In this document: one piece after another, positions 54,867 to 61,620 of the stretch | How the letters are laid out: each line of letters opens with the position of its first letter | Position numbering within the stretch: the first letter of the stretch is position 1 | Origin: Paracoccaceae bacterium | Lineage (GTDB): Bacteria; Pseudomonadota; Alphaproteobacteria; Rhodobacterales; Rhodobacteraceae | Reading direction: 5' to 3' | Length of the DNA: 61,620 bases | Assembly (NCBI GenBank): GCA_028284705.1 | Contig: JANQRE010000021.1 | Coordinates: 1 to 61,620, forward strand | The notes under the pieces: model-generated | What the model saw: the letters and a program-made list of their open reading frames with translations, nothing else | Told to the model about the DNA's origin: nothing | Database searches by the model: none | Program-made: the position numbers and the translations under genes

Positions 54867-55442
54867 TTAAGTGTCTCCTTCGCCATCCACCACAGTCTGA
54901 ACCTCGTCAAACTGCGTTTCATCAATTTGCCCCGCATCCTTGCGGGATTTCAAAACATCTCGGATCAGTTCATCGGTCAGCACCAGTTTGGCGTCCGACA
55001 GCCAGTCGAATTTCAGCCCGATCGTGCCTTCATCGATGGTGATCAGAACTTCGTCACCCTCGGTCCCGGCCAATTGCCCTTTGAAGCGACGGCGCCCGTC
55101 GATCAGTTCTTCGGTCTCGATCTTCGCTTCATAACCGTCCCACATGTCGAAGTCTTTCAGGCGGGTCAGCGGTCGGTCGATCCCCGGGCTGGACACTTCC
55201 AACGCATAGTTGTCCGCAATCGGGTCTTCCACATCGAGGATCGCCGAAAGCTCGGTCGAAATCTTCGCACAATCATCGACCTCGATACCCCCGTCGGGCT
55301 TGTCGGCCATAACTTGCAGCGTGGTCGATTTGCCTGACATCAGCCGAATGCGCACAAGCTCATAGCCCAGGCCTTCGATCACCGGAGTGGCGATCTCGGC
55401 CAAGCGACGATCAATGGCAGCTTTCGCGATCAGGTCGGTCAT
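54867..55442 (-). CDS. rimP: Ribosome maturation factor RimP
   Basis: Assists 30S subunit maturation. It has 191 residues: the N-terminal domain with [19 protein letters not shown] and the conserved [13 protein letters not shown] segment, then the C-terminal SH3-like barrel. The start is ATG at 55442 ([10 protein letters not shown]); the open frame extends much further upstream but is only a shadow of the divergent VOC gene. It opens the rimP-nusA-ylxR-infB operon behind a leader with a terminator hairpin. Confidence 0.94.
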   Translation of the reverse strand: MTDLIAKAAIDRRLAEIATPVIEGLGYELVRIRLMSGKSTTLQVMADKPDGGIEVDDCAKISTELSAILDVEDPIADNYALEVSSPGIDRPLTRLKDFDMWDGYEAKIETEELIDGRRRFKGQLAGTEGDEVLITIDEGTIGLKFDWLSDAKLVLTDELIRDVLKSRKDAGQIDETQFDEVQTVVDGEGDT

Positions 55443-55468
55443 ATGTTCCAGTTCGTTAACTTCGGGCA

Positions 55469-55492
55469 CAAAAAAACGGGCGCGCGGCCCGT
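55469..55492 (-). terminator. Intrinsic terminator/attenuator in the rimP leader
   Basis: On the minus strand the stem ACGGGC/GCCCGT (55487-55492/55476-55481 region, 6 bp, 5-nt loop) is followed directly by seven Ts (complement of 55469-55475), a strong Rho-independent terminator. It lies inside the leader, between the promoter at 55548-55576 and the rimP ATG at 55442, so it would attenuate the rimP-nusA-ylxR-infB operon. Confidence 0.75.
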
Positions 55493-55547
55493 CGATCTTT
55501 CCCGGTGGAGCCTTGGGGGTGGAGGCCGAGGCGCCGCTGTTGAGGGG

Positions 55548-55576
55548 GATATACGCATGGCGGTCTGAGTCTGCAA
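55548..55576 (-). promoter_or_regulatory. Promoter of rimP-nusA-ylxR-infB
   Basis: On the minus strand TTGCAG (55571-55576), exactly 17 nt, then TATATC (55548-55553). Transcription should start near 55541, giving a leader of about 100 nt with the terminator hairpin about 50 nt downstream of the start. Confidence 0.6.
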
Positions 55577-55616
55577 GGGGCAACTCTTGTGGTAGTCTGC
55601 GCAAAAGGAGGCCCAC

Positions 55617-55988
55617 ATGCCCAAAGTGACCGGAATAGGCGGACTGTTCTTTCGTGCGAAGGATACGGACGCGCTTGTGAAGTGGTATCATACCCATCTT
55701 GGCATCGATCCGACCCCTCAGGGTGCGGACGAAATGCCGTGGATGCAGGAGGCGGGCCCAACCGTTTTTGCGCCATTTCAGGAAGACACAGAGTATTTCG
55801 GACCCAAAACGAACCAGTTCATGGTGAATTTCCGGGTCGATGACTTGGCGGGGATGGTCGCACAGCTTGAAAAGGCTGGCATCGAGATCGTGCATACCGA
55901 AGAGATGGAAGGCATCGGCAAATTCGCCCACCTCTTTGATCCCGAAGGCAATAAGATCGAGCTTTGGGAACCGGCTCCACCGCCATAA
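55617..55988 (+). CDS. VOC superfamily (glyoxalase/bleomycin-resistance fold) protein
   Basis: A 123-residue VOC protein: [24 protein letters not shown] at the start and the C-terminal [14 protein letters not shown] strand are typical; the metal ligands His/Glu of such folds are plausibly H25 and E116-like positions. Family members range from glyoxalases to drug-binding proteins, so no reaction is claimed. A strong site AAAAGGAGG precedes the ATG at 55617. It is divergent from rimP. Confidence 0.85.
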   Translation: MPKVTGIGGLFFRAKDTDALVKWYHTHLGIDPTPQGADEMPWMQEAGPTVFAPFQEDTEYFGPKTNQFMVNFRVDDLAGMVAQLEKAGIEIVHTEEMEGIGKFAHLFDPEGNKIELWEPAPPP

Positions 55989-56068
55989 TATTAGCTCGTT
56001 TCACCACATTCCTGCCCAACTTCGCCATTAACCATGCCGCCATGAACCTAGTTGGGAAGGGATAAAGG

Positions 56069-56197
56069 ATGACTCTTGGTTTCATTTTAGGCGTCGGCGG
56101 TGCCGGCTTTTTGTGCGGTGTCGCGGTGATGTATCTCGTGATGATGCGCACGATGAAAAAGCGCATGGCAGAGGCGGGAACGCCTTACGCAGCCTAA
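56069..56197 (+). CDS. Small single-pass membrane protein (42 residues)
   Basis: A short frame reading MTLGFILGVGGAGFLCGVAV and then MYLVMMRTMKKRMAEAGTPYAA: one hydrophobic Gly-rich helix (about residues 3-26) followed by a basic segment, which places the C-terminus in the cytoplasm. A GGAAGGG site lies 8 nt before the ATG, and the coding frame has plausible codon use. No family is recognised. A strong terminator begins 3 nt after its stop, which supports a real transcription unit. Confidence 0.65.
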   Translation: MTLGFILGVGGAGFLCGVAVMYLVMMRTMKKRMAEAGTPYAA

Positions 56198-56200
56198 ACA

Positions 56201-56229
56201 AAAAGCCCCGCCAAACCGGCGGGGCTTTT
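56201..56229. terminator. Bidirectional Rho-independent terminator
   Basis: A perfect 12-bp stem AAAAGCCCCGCC (56201-56212)/GGCGGGGCTTTT (56218-56229) with loop AAACC. It has a T-run on both strands, so it can end the small membrane protein transcript and the ABC-transporter operon arriving from the right. Confidence 0.9.
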
Positions 56230-56251
56230 CATTTCAATCAAGCAATTCGAC

Positions 56252-57799
56252 TTAGGCGAACCACCAGCGCTCGGAAATCCGGCTGGAGTCAAGCTGCCAG
56301 AGATTGCCAATGGGATTGCCGCCATTGGTGACTTTCGTCGAATGCGCGTCCACGTAGTTGGCGTACATCGGAACGACCGTGCCACCTTCGGCAGACATGA
56401 TCGCCTGCATCTCGTGGTAGATGTCTTTCCGCTTAGCGCTGTCGAGCTCGGCACGACCCAGCAAAAGCAGCTCCTGGAAGCGCGCATTTTCCCAGGACGT
56501 GTCGTTCCACGGCACACCGGTCTCGTAAGCGGTGGAGAACATCCAATCCTCTGTCGCGCGACCTGACCAGTAGCACGCGCACCATGGTTTTTTGAGCCAG
56601 ACATTGGACCAGTAGCCATCTGCCGGTTCTTGAACCACATCAATATTGATGCCAGCGCCTTTGGCAGAGGCCTGATAGAGCTGCGCCGCATCGACAGCAC
56701 CAGCGAAGGCAGCATCGGACGCCGATAGCGCGACATTGATCGAATCCAGACCGGCCTCCTTAAGATGGAACTTCGCTTTGTCGAGGTCGTATTCGTTCTG
56801 CTCGAGATCGGCATGGTAATACTGGTTTGCAGGACCAATCGGGTGGTCGTTTGCGATCTTACCGTGGCCGAGAAGGATCTTGTCGACGAGTTCCTGACGG
56901 TTGATGCCGTGCTTCAGTGCTTTGCGCACATTCACGTCCGAGAACGGCTCAAGATTGGTCAGCATCGGGAAGGTGTAGTGCTGGTTGCCTGTTACCTCGA
57001 AGATGTTGACGTTCGGGTTCGCTTTCATCAGCGACTCGATCTTGAAGTCCACGCGGTTCACAACTTCGACCTGACCGGTCATCAGCGCGTTCATACGGGC
57101 GGAGGCGTCGTTGATGGCGATCATCTCAATGCTGTCGAACCAACCGGCCTGACCATCTTTATAGTGCTCGGACACGCGGTTCACCACGAGGCGCACGCCG
57201 GGGTCGAAGCTTTCGACTTGATAGAGACCGGTGCCGATACCGTTGGCGATGGCTTCTTCGATCTGACCCGCCGGGAACATCAGGATGTGATAGTCCGACA
57301 TCAGGAACGGGAAGTCCGCGTTGCCTGCGGCCAGGGTGAACTGCACCTGATGGTCGGTCAGTTTCTTCATCTCGGAGATCGCCGAGACGATGGGTTTGGC
57401 GGCAGATTTTGCGCCTTCCGCCACGTGCATGTTCAACGAGGCCAACACGTCGTCCGCGCCGAAATCCTTGCCGTTGTGGAACTTCACACCCTGACGCAGG
57501 TTGAAGGTCCAGGTCTTGGCGTCGGCGGAAGCTTCCCAGCTTTCGGCCAGTTCGCCGACCAGCGTGCCGTCCGCGGCAACCTCGGTCAGGCAGTCAAACA
57601 CGCAGCCATGGGCCGCATTAATCATGAAACTGTCGGAGTGGGTCCGACCGTCCCAGGTGTCGGAGGTATTGGCGCCCGCCAGACCGATGCGAAGGCGGCC
57701 ACCGCGCTTCGCTTGAGCTTGCGCCGGCACACCCGTTGCGGCCAGCACACCAGCGGCGGCACCCGTCTTGAGTAGTCCGCGTCTGCTAATTTGTGTCAT
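56252..57799 (-). CDS. ABC transporter substrate-binding protein, family 5 (dipeptide/nickel type)
   Basis: A 515-residue periplasmic binding protein of the DppA/OppA (SBP_bac_5) family. The Tat-type signal (SRRGLLKTGAAAGVLAATG, Arg6-Arg7) suggests export in folded form. FNLRQGVKFHNGKDFGADDV is a family hallmark, and RKALKHGINRQELVDKILLG follows. The ligand is not evident; peptides, opines and sugars are all used by this family. It is the last gene of the operon, after the two permeases and the ATPase. Confidence 0.92.
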   Translation of the reverse strand: MTQISRRGLLKTGAAAGVLAATGVPAQAQAKRGGRLRIGLAGANTSDTWDGRTHSDSFMINAAHGCVFDCLTEVAADGTLVGELAESWEASADAKTWTFNLRQGVKFHNGKDFGADDVLASLNMHVAEGAKSAAKPIVSAISEMKKLTDHQVQFTLAAGNADFPFLMSDYHILMFPAGQIEEAIANGIGTGLYQVESFDPGVRLVVNRVSEHYKDGQAGWFDSIEMIAINDASARMNALMTGQVEVVNRVDFKIESLMKANPNVNIFEVTGNQHYTFPMLTNLEPFSDVNVRKALKHGINRQELVDKILLGHGKIANDHPIGPANQYYHADLEQNEYDLDKAKFHLKEAGLDSINVALSASDAAFAGAVDAAQLYQASAKGAGINIDVVQEPADGYWSNVWLKKPWCACYWSGRATEDWMFSTAYETGVPWNDTSWENARFQELLLLGRAELDSAKRKDIYHEMQAIMSAEGGTVVPMYANYVDAHSTKVTNGGNPIGNLWQLDSSRISERWWFA

Positions 57800-57827
57800 T
57801 CGTTATTTCTCCCAGTTGCTTGTCTTG

Positions 57828-57889
57828 GGCGGCCATCAGACCGCCGGTGAGTGACTCCGATTTCATGAGAAACCTGAGTGATTCGGATT
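57828..57889 (-). repeat. Hairpin and direct repeat between the ABC ATPase and binding-protein genes
   Basis: GGCGG (57828-57832)/CCGCC (57841-57845) with an 8-nt loop forms a short hairpin; upstream are two 14-bp direct repeats, GAGTGACTCCGATT (57849-57862) and GAGTGATTCGGATT (57876-57889), which differ at two positions. The second overlaps the ATPase stop codon. They may form an RNA structure or a binding site that sets binding-protein expression apart from the other genes. Confidence 0.4.
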
Positions 57890-59546
57890 ACATTTTATCA
57901 ACGGCAGCGTCGCCGATGTTATCAACTCCGCGTTCTTCGAGCAGATTGGACAACCAGTCAGGGTCCATCTCTGGCACAGAGCTGAGAAGCAGGTCGGTAT
58001 AGGGGTGGTGCGGCGGCTTGAACATGTCTTCCTTCTCGCCTTGCTCCACCACTTTTCCGTCCTTCATCACCACAACCTCGTCAGCAATCGCGCGGACTGT
58101 CGCCAGATCGTGGGTGATAAACATATAGGTCAGCTTCAGCTCATCTTGTAGTTTTGCGAGCAATTTCAGGATGCCCTCGGCGACCAGTTGGTCGAGGGCC
58201 GAAGTCACCTCATCGCAAATGATGAACTTTGGTTCTGCCGCCAAGGCGCGGGCAATCCCGATCCGCTGTTTCTGACCGCCGGAGAGCTCAGAGGGCAGGC
58301 GGTCGATGAATTTCGACGGCTCCAGTTCGATCTCATCAAGGAGAAATTCCACGCGCTTGCGTTTCTCGGCGCCTTTCAGTCCCATATAAAATTCCACGGG
58401 ACGCCCGATCAATTCACCGATGGTTTTGCGCGGGTTCAGCGCCGTGTCCGCCATCTGATAAATCATCTGCGCCTGCCGCAACTGCGTCTTGTCGCGTTTG
58501 CGGTAATCGAGCGGCATCTGCGCGCCATCAAACTCGATATGCCCGATGCGCGGCGGCAGAAGACCGGTGATGCAGCGCGCTGTCGTGGATTTGCCGGAAC
58601 CGGATTCTCCGACGACCGCAACCGTGCGGCCTTCATGCATGTCGAAATTCACATCATGCAGGACATCGACCGTTCCGTAGGCGGCGGTCACGCCTTGTAC
58701 CGAGACAACTGGTGTCGCCCCGGTAGACACGGCGGGCTTCTTCGGGCGTTCGAACGAACGGACCGCCCAGAGTGATTTGGTGTAGTCCTCCTGCGGATTG
58801 GCGAGCATCGTGCGCGTGTCGCTCTCCTCGACCTCATCGCCCTTCAGCAGAACTTTGATCTTATCGGCCATCTGCGCGACGACTGCGAGGTCGTGGGTGA
58901 TGTAGATCGCAGCGGTGTCGAATTGCTCAACGATGTCGCGAATGGCGGCGAGCACTTCGATCTGCGTTGTCACATCAAGCGCCGTGGTCGGCTCATCAAA
59001 GATGATGAGGTCCGGACGACAGGCCATCGCCATCGCTGTCATTGCCCGCTGCAACTGACCACCGGAAACCTGGTGCGGATAGCGGAACCCAATTTCATCG
59101 GGGTTCGGCAGGCGCAGACGGCGATAAAGCTCAATCCCGTCCTCTTCGCTTTCCTTGCGGCCAGACACGCCATGCTGCGTCGGCGCTTCGGTGTGTTGAT
59201 CGATCAGCTTATGCGCCGGGTTGAAGCTCGCCGCCGCAGATTGCGCTACGTAAGCGATGCGCTTGCCGAGCAGAGAGCGCTTCACCGCGGCAGAGGCTTT
59301 GATCAGATCGATGCCATCAAACTCGACCGTACCTTCAGAGATACGCACGCCATCCCGGCAGAACCCCATGGACGCCAGGCCAATGGTGGATTTGCCCGCG
59401 CCGGACTCGCCGATCAGGCCCAAGACCTCACCCTTGTTCAGATCGAGATCGACTCCGTTGATGATCGGGTTCCAGGTCTCATCAGACCGCCCTTCGATCT
59501 TCAGGCCACGAATTTTGACAAGCTGCTCATTCGACTTGGTGTTCAT
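57888..59546 (-). CDS. Dual ATP-binding ABC transporter protein (dipeptide/oligopeptide type)
   Basis: A 552-residue fusion of two ABC ATPase domains, equivalent to DppD-DppF in one chain. First domain: Walker A GESGAGKS (46-53), signature VSGGQLQRAM, Walker B LIIFDEPTTALD. Second: GESGSGKSTTAR (about 310), LSGGQKQRIGIA, IICDEVTSALD. Both halves keep the key residues, so both should be active. It has a 4-nt gap after the permease gene upstream. Confidence 0.95.
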   Translation of the reverse strand: MNTKSNEQLVKIRGLKIEGRSDETWNPIINGVDLDLNKGEVLGLIGESGAGKSTIGLASMGFCRDGVRISEGTVEFDGIDLIKASAAVKRSLLGKRIAYVAQSAAASFNPAHKLIDQHTEAPTQHGVSGRKESEEDGIELYRRLRLPNPDEIGFRYPHQVSGGQLQRAMTAMAMACRPDLIIFDEPTTALDVTTQIEVLAAIRDIVEQFDTAAIYITHDLAVVAQMADKIKVLLKGDEVEESDTRTMLANPQEDYTKSLWAVRSFERPKKPAVSTGATPVVSVQGVTAAYGTVDVLHDVNFDMHEGRTVAVVGESGSGKSTTARCITGLLPPRIGHIEFDGAQMPLDYRKRDKTQLRQAQMIYQMADTALNPRKTIGELIGRPVEFYMGLKGAEKRKRVEFLLDEIELEPSKFIDRLPSELSGGQKQRIGIARALAAEPKFIICDEVTSALDQLVAEGILKLLAKLQDELKLTYMFITHDLATVRAIADEVVVMKDGKVVEQGEKEDMFKPPHHPYTDLLLSSVPEMDPDWLSNLLEERGVDNIGDAAVDKM

Positions 59547-59550
59547 CGCA

Positions 59551-60750
59551 TCACTCCTTCAGACCAGAGGATTTATGCAGCATCCAGTCCACGACGAAGT
59601 TCACTGCGACCGTCAGTAGCGCAATCGCGCCAGCAGCCAGAAGCGGGGTCAGGGCGACCTGCGGTGCGAACTGCGCGAAGTTGATGAACTGCGCGAGGTC
59701 GCGCACCATGGTTCCCCAGTCCGCCAGCGGCGGTTGGATACCCACGCCGAGGAAGGAGAGCGACGCGATGGTCAGGAACACAAAGCAGAAGCGCAGACCA
59801 AATTCCGCCAGAAGCGGCGCGGTTGCGTTGGGAAGGATCTCCCGGAAAATCAGATAGCTCAAACCCTCGCCGCGAAGCTTCGCAGCCTCGATGTAATCCA
59901 TCACAACGATGGACGTGCCGACCGCACGCGCAAGCCGGAAGACCCGAGTCGCGTCGATGACAGCGATGATGACGACCATAAAGATGGTCAGCGGAATGCC
60001 GAACTTGTTTGCCCAAACTGCCGCGATGGTCATCAGCAGAAGCGAGAAAATCAGCGCCGGGATCGCCATCAGCGCGTCCACGGTCCGGCTGAGCAACTGG
60101 TCCAGCCATCCGCCGAGCGTCGCGGCGAGGAAACCCAGCGACGCGCCGATGAAGAACGCCAGACAGGTCGTCGCAAAGGCGATCCCAACGGTGTTCTGCG
60201 CGCCGAAGATCAGGCGGCTCAGAATGTCGCGTCCGATCTGGTCGGTGCCGAGCGGGAAGTCTGGATTACCGCCGGTCGCCGGATCACCACCCGCAACAAT
60301 GTTTGCCGCGCCAAGGATTTCCTCCTGGCCATAAGGTGCCAGCGCACCGGCAAACACGGCCACAAAAGCGTAAATCAGGATCGTCAAAATCCCGAAAGAC
60401 GCAGTCAATGGCATCTGACGGAACAGCTTCTTGGTGGCCTCCGTTCCGACGGCCCGCCCAAAGACGCGGAATACCCATGCCGCAATGGCGGACAGAACGA
60501 GGAAGTGAATGGCCAACCGAAAGAAGAAGTATTTGTTGGCGTCCGGTCCTTCCGCTGCCATCGAGGCGACATAAGTGGCCACAACCCAGAGAATGGCCAA
60601 TCCTCCGGCAACATATCCCACCCCGACGCCATAGGGCATGTCGCGGAAGTAGGGGGCGTTGGACGTGGCAAGCTGACCCGCCTTGCGGAAAACCCAGCCA
60701 CCCGCGAAGGTGACGATGGCAAGTGTGATGACCCAGGCGATGAAGCTCAT
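59551..60750 (-). CDS. ABC transporter permease, DppC-like, with N-terminal extension
   Basis: A 399-residue membrane permease. The C-terminal about 290 residues are a normal DppC-type permease: FPLGTDQIGRDILSRLIFG, five to six membrane helices, and the EAA loop EAAKLRGEGLSYLIFREILPN. The extra 100-odd N-terminal residues add about three hydrophobic segments (FIAWVITLAIVTFAGGW; YVAGGLAILWVVATYVA; LAIHFLVLSAIAAWVF) not present in the standard family. The stop is 4 nt before the ATPase gene; the start overlaps the first permease. Confidence 0.92.
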   Translation of the reverse strand: MSFIAWVITLAIVTFAGGWVFRKAGQLATSNAPYFRDMPYGVGVGYVAGGLAILWVVATYVASMAAEGPDANKYFFFRLAIHFLVLSAIAAWVFRVFGRAVGTEATKKLFRQMPLTASFGILTILIYAFVAVFAGALAPYGQEEILGAANIVAGGDPATGGNPDFPLGTDQIGRDILSRLIFGAQNTVGIAFATTCLAFFIGASLGFLAATLGGWLDQLLSRTVDALMAIPALIFSLLLMTIAAVWANKFGIPLTIFMVVIIAVIDATRVFRLARAVGTSIVVMDYIEAAKLRGEGLSYLIFREILPNATAPLLAEFGLRFCFVFLTIASLSFLGVGIQPPLADWGTMVRDLAQFINFAQFAPQVALTPLLAAGAIALLTVAVNFVVDWMLHKSSGLKE

Positions 60751-61620
60751 TTCGGGTGCCTCAGGCGCGGGTTGGAGATGATGGACAAGATATCAGCCGT
60801 CAGATTGAGAAGGATGTAAGCCGCCGCGAAGATCAGGCAGCAGGCCTGAACAACCGGGATGTCACGGATTTTCACCGAGTCGACGAAAAGCTGGCCGATG
60901 CCCGGATAGACAAAGACCACCTCAACCACGACCACACCGGTGATGAGGTAGGCGAGGTTCAGCGCGACCACATTGATGATCGGTGCCAAGGCGTTCGGAA
61001 GCGCGTGTTTCACGATCACCCGCATCGGGCTGATGCCTTTCAGCCGTGCCATCTCGATATAGGGCGAGGCCAGCAGGTTGATGATTGCCGCTCGCGTCAT
61101 CCGCATCATATGCGCCATGACAACGAGGGTCAGCGTCAATGCTGGCAGCATCGTCTTTTCAAGCCGTTCGCCCAATCCCATGCCCTCGAAGATGTTCGAG
61201 AGCGATGGGAAGATCGGGTTCAGCACAGCGAGGAACAGGATCAGCACATAGGCTAGGAAGAACTCCGGGCTGGAGATCGAACTCAGCGTGAAAATGTTCA
61301 TGCCGCGGTCGAAAGCGGAGTTGCGGTAAAGCGCCGTCAGAAGGCCAAAGACGATGGAAACCGGAACCGCAATGGCTGCGGTTACACCGGCGAGGAACAT
61401 TGTGTTGGCGAACCGGGGCGCGATCTGTTCCATGACGGTGCCGATCCCTGTGCCTGCGCTCGCTCCGGAATATGCTGCAAAAAGCGCCTGGCTCATCGGG
61501 ATGCCGAAATCGAGGCGTACGGCACCTGCCAACCACTCGAAGTAGCGGGCAACGGGATTGCGGTCCAGGCCAAGCTGTTCTCGAATGGCGGCCACCGATT
61601 CAGGTGTCGCACCCTGTCCG
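60747..61620 (-). CDS. ABC transporter permease, DppB-like (partial at the right edge)
   Basis: The gene runs off the right end of the window: the frame stays open from 61595 to 61620 and reads GQGATPESVAAIREQLGLDR, the usual cytoplasmic loop of DppB permeases, so the visible GTG at 61595 is not the start. About 291 residues are present, including the EAA loop IEMARLKGISPMRVIVKHALPNA and several membrane helices. It is the upstream gene of this importer; the true start and any further gene are outside the window. Confidence 0.92.
   Translation of the reverse strand, partial: GQGATPESVAAIREQLGLDRNPVARYFEWLAGAVRLDFGIPMSQALFAAYSGASAGTGIGTVMEQIAPRFANTMFLAGVTAAIAVPVSIVFGLLTALYRNSAFDRGMNIFTLSSISSPEFFLAYVLILFLAVLNPIFPSLSNIFEGMGLGERLEKTMLPALTLTLVVMAHMMRMTRAAIINLLASPYIEMARLKGISPMRVIVKHALPNALAPIINVVALNLAYLITGVVVVEVVFVYPGIGQLFVDSVKIRDIPVVQACCLIFAAAYILLNLTADILSIISNPRLRHPK

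Noticed and set aside
55443-55931. N-terminal extension of the rimP frame by 163 residues
   Set aside because: It is opposite the VOC gene, passes through the promoter and terminator, and RimP homologues begin at the internal Met.
59734-60819. A 361-residue open frame opposite the DppC-like permease
   Set aside because: Extremely Arg/Gln/Asp-rich with no hydrophobic core; it mirrors a membrane protein gene on the other strand.
1-61620. CRISPR array, prophage, insertion sequence, rRNA
   Set aside because: No regularly spaced repeats, integrase, transposase, terminal inverted repeats or rRNA-like stretches were found; a full search could still reveal small fragments.

Overview
The window looks like a chromosome segment of an alphaproteobacterium of the order Rhodobacterales, probably the marine Roseobacter group. 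This rests on protein character (Kdo-type LPS genes, long-form HPF, Tim44-like protein, YlxR-L7Ae fusion, short RNase D), on gene order around rho/mnmE/mnmG/rsmG/parAB and maf/aroE/coaE/dnaQ/secB, and on heat-shock promoters of the alphaproteobacterial CTTG-N17/18-CCTATRT form. No plasmid, prophage, insertion sequence, rRNA or CRISPR array was seen. Almost all of the window is core chromosome with tight operons and many 4-nt ATGA overlaps.

Layout. (1) 13-4875, plus strand: tRNA-Leu(CAG), rnd, then an LPS supply and transport operon kdsD-lptC-lptA-lptB, then hpf and ptsN; rpoN, often found between lptB and hpf, is absent. (2) 4863-16043: a surface-polysaccharide region. On the minus strand it has cysQ-kdsB-GT2 and galU-galE-GT4-GT2-GT14-sulfotransferase. 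On the plus strand it has a lone capsule-type ABC-2 permease. It encodes UDP-Glc, UDP-Gal and CMP-Kdo supply, four glycosyltransferases, a two-domain sulfotransferase, and CysQ to clear the sulfotransferase by-product PAP. I read it as an uncharacterised sulfated-glycan system. (3) 16040-30118: DNA repair and proteostasis (alkB, dnaK, dnaJ, mutS, grpE, hrcA) mixed with rbsK, maeB, rph, rdgB and hemW. (4) 30094-41055: an origin-proximal domain. parB, parA, rsmG, mnmG, mnmE, rho and hemJ all read left, while maf, aroE, coaE and dnaQ read right, away from a 391-bp AT-rich gap (37462-37852). That gap carries DnaA-box-like sites and is my candidate oriC. Two perfect 16-bp parS palindromes lie inside rsmG and at the start of mnmG. 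(5) 41114-44011: envelope and export genes fxsA, a Tim44-like gene, mltA and smr. (6) 43994-49814: hslU with a lipoprotein hydrolase and an MFS gene behind it; hslV is separated from hslU by a membrane protein gene and a DM13 protein gene. (7) 49965-55442: rimP-nusA-ylxR-infB behind a leader that carries an intrinsic terminator. (8) 55617-61620: a VOC protein, a 42-residue membrane peptide, and a dipeptide/nickel-type ABC importer whose first permease runs off the right edge.

All calls come from reading the sequence and recalling family features; no database search was run. Start codons were moved from the longest open frame wherever homology, a ribosome binding site or an overlap argued for an internal start, and this is stated in each entry.
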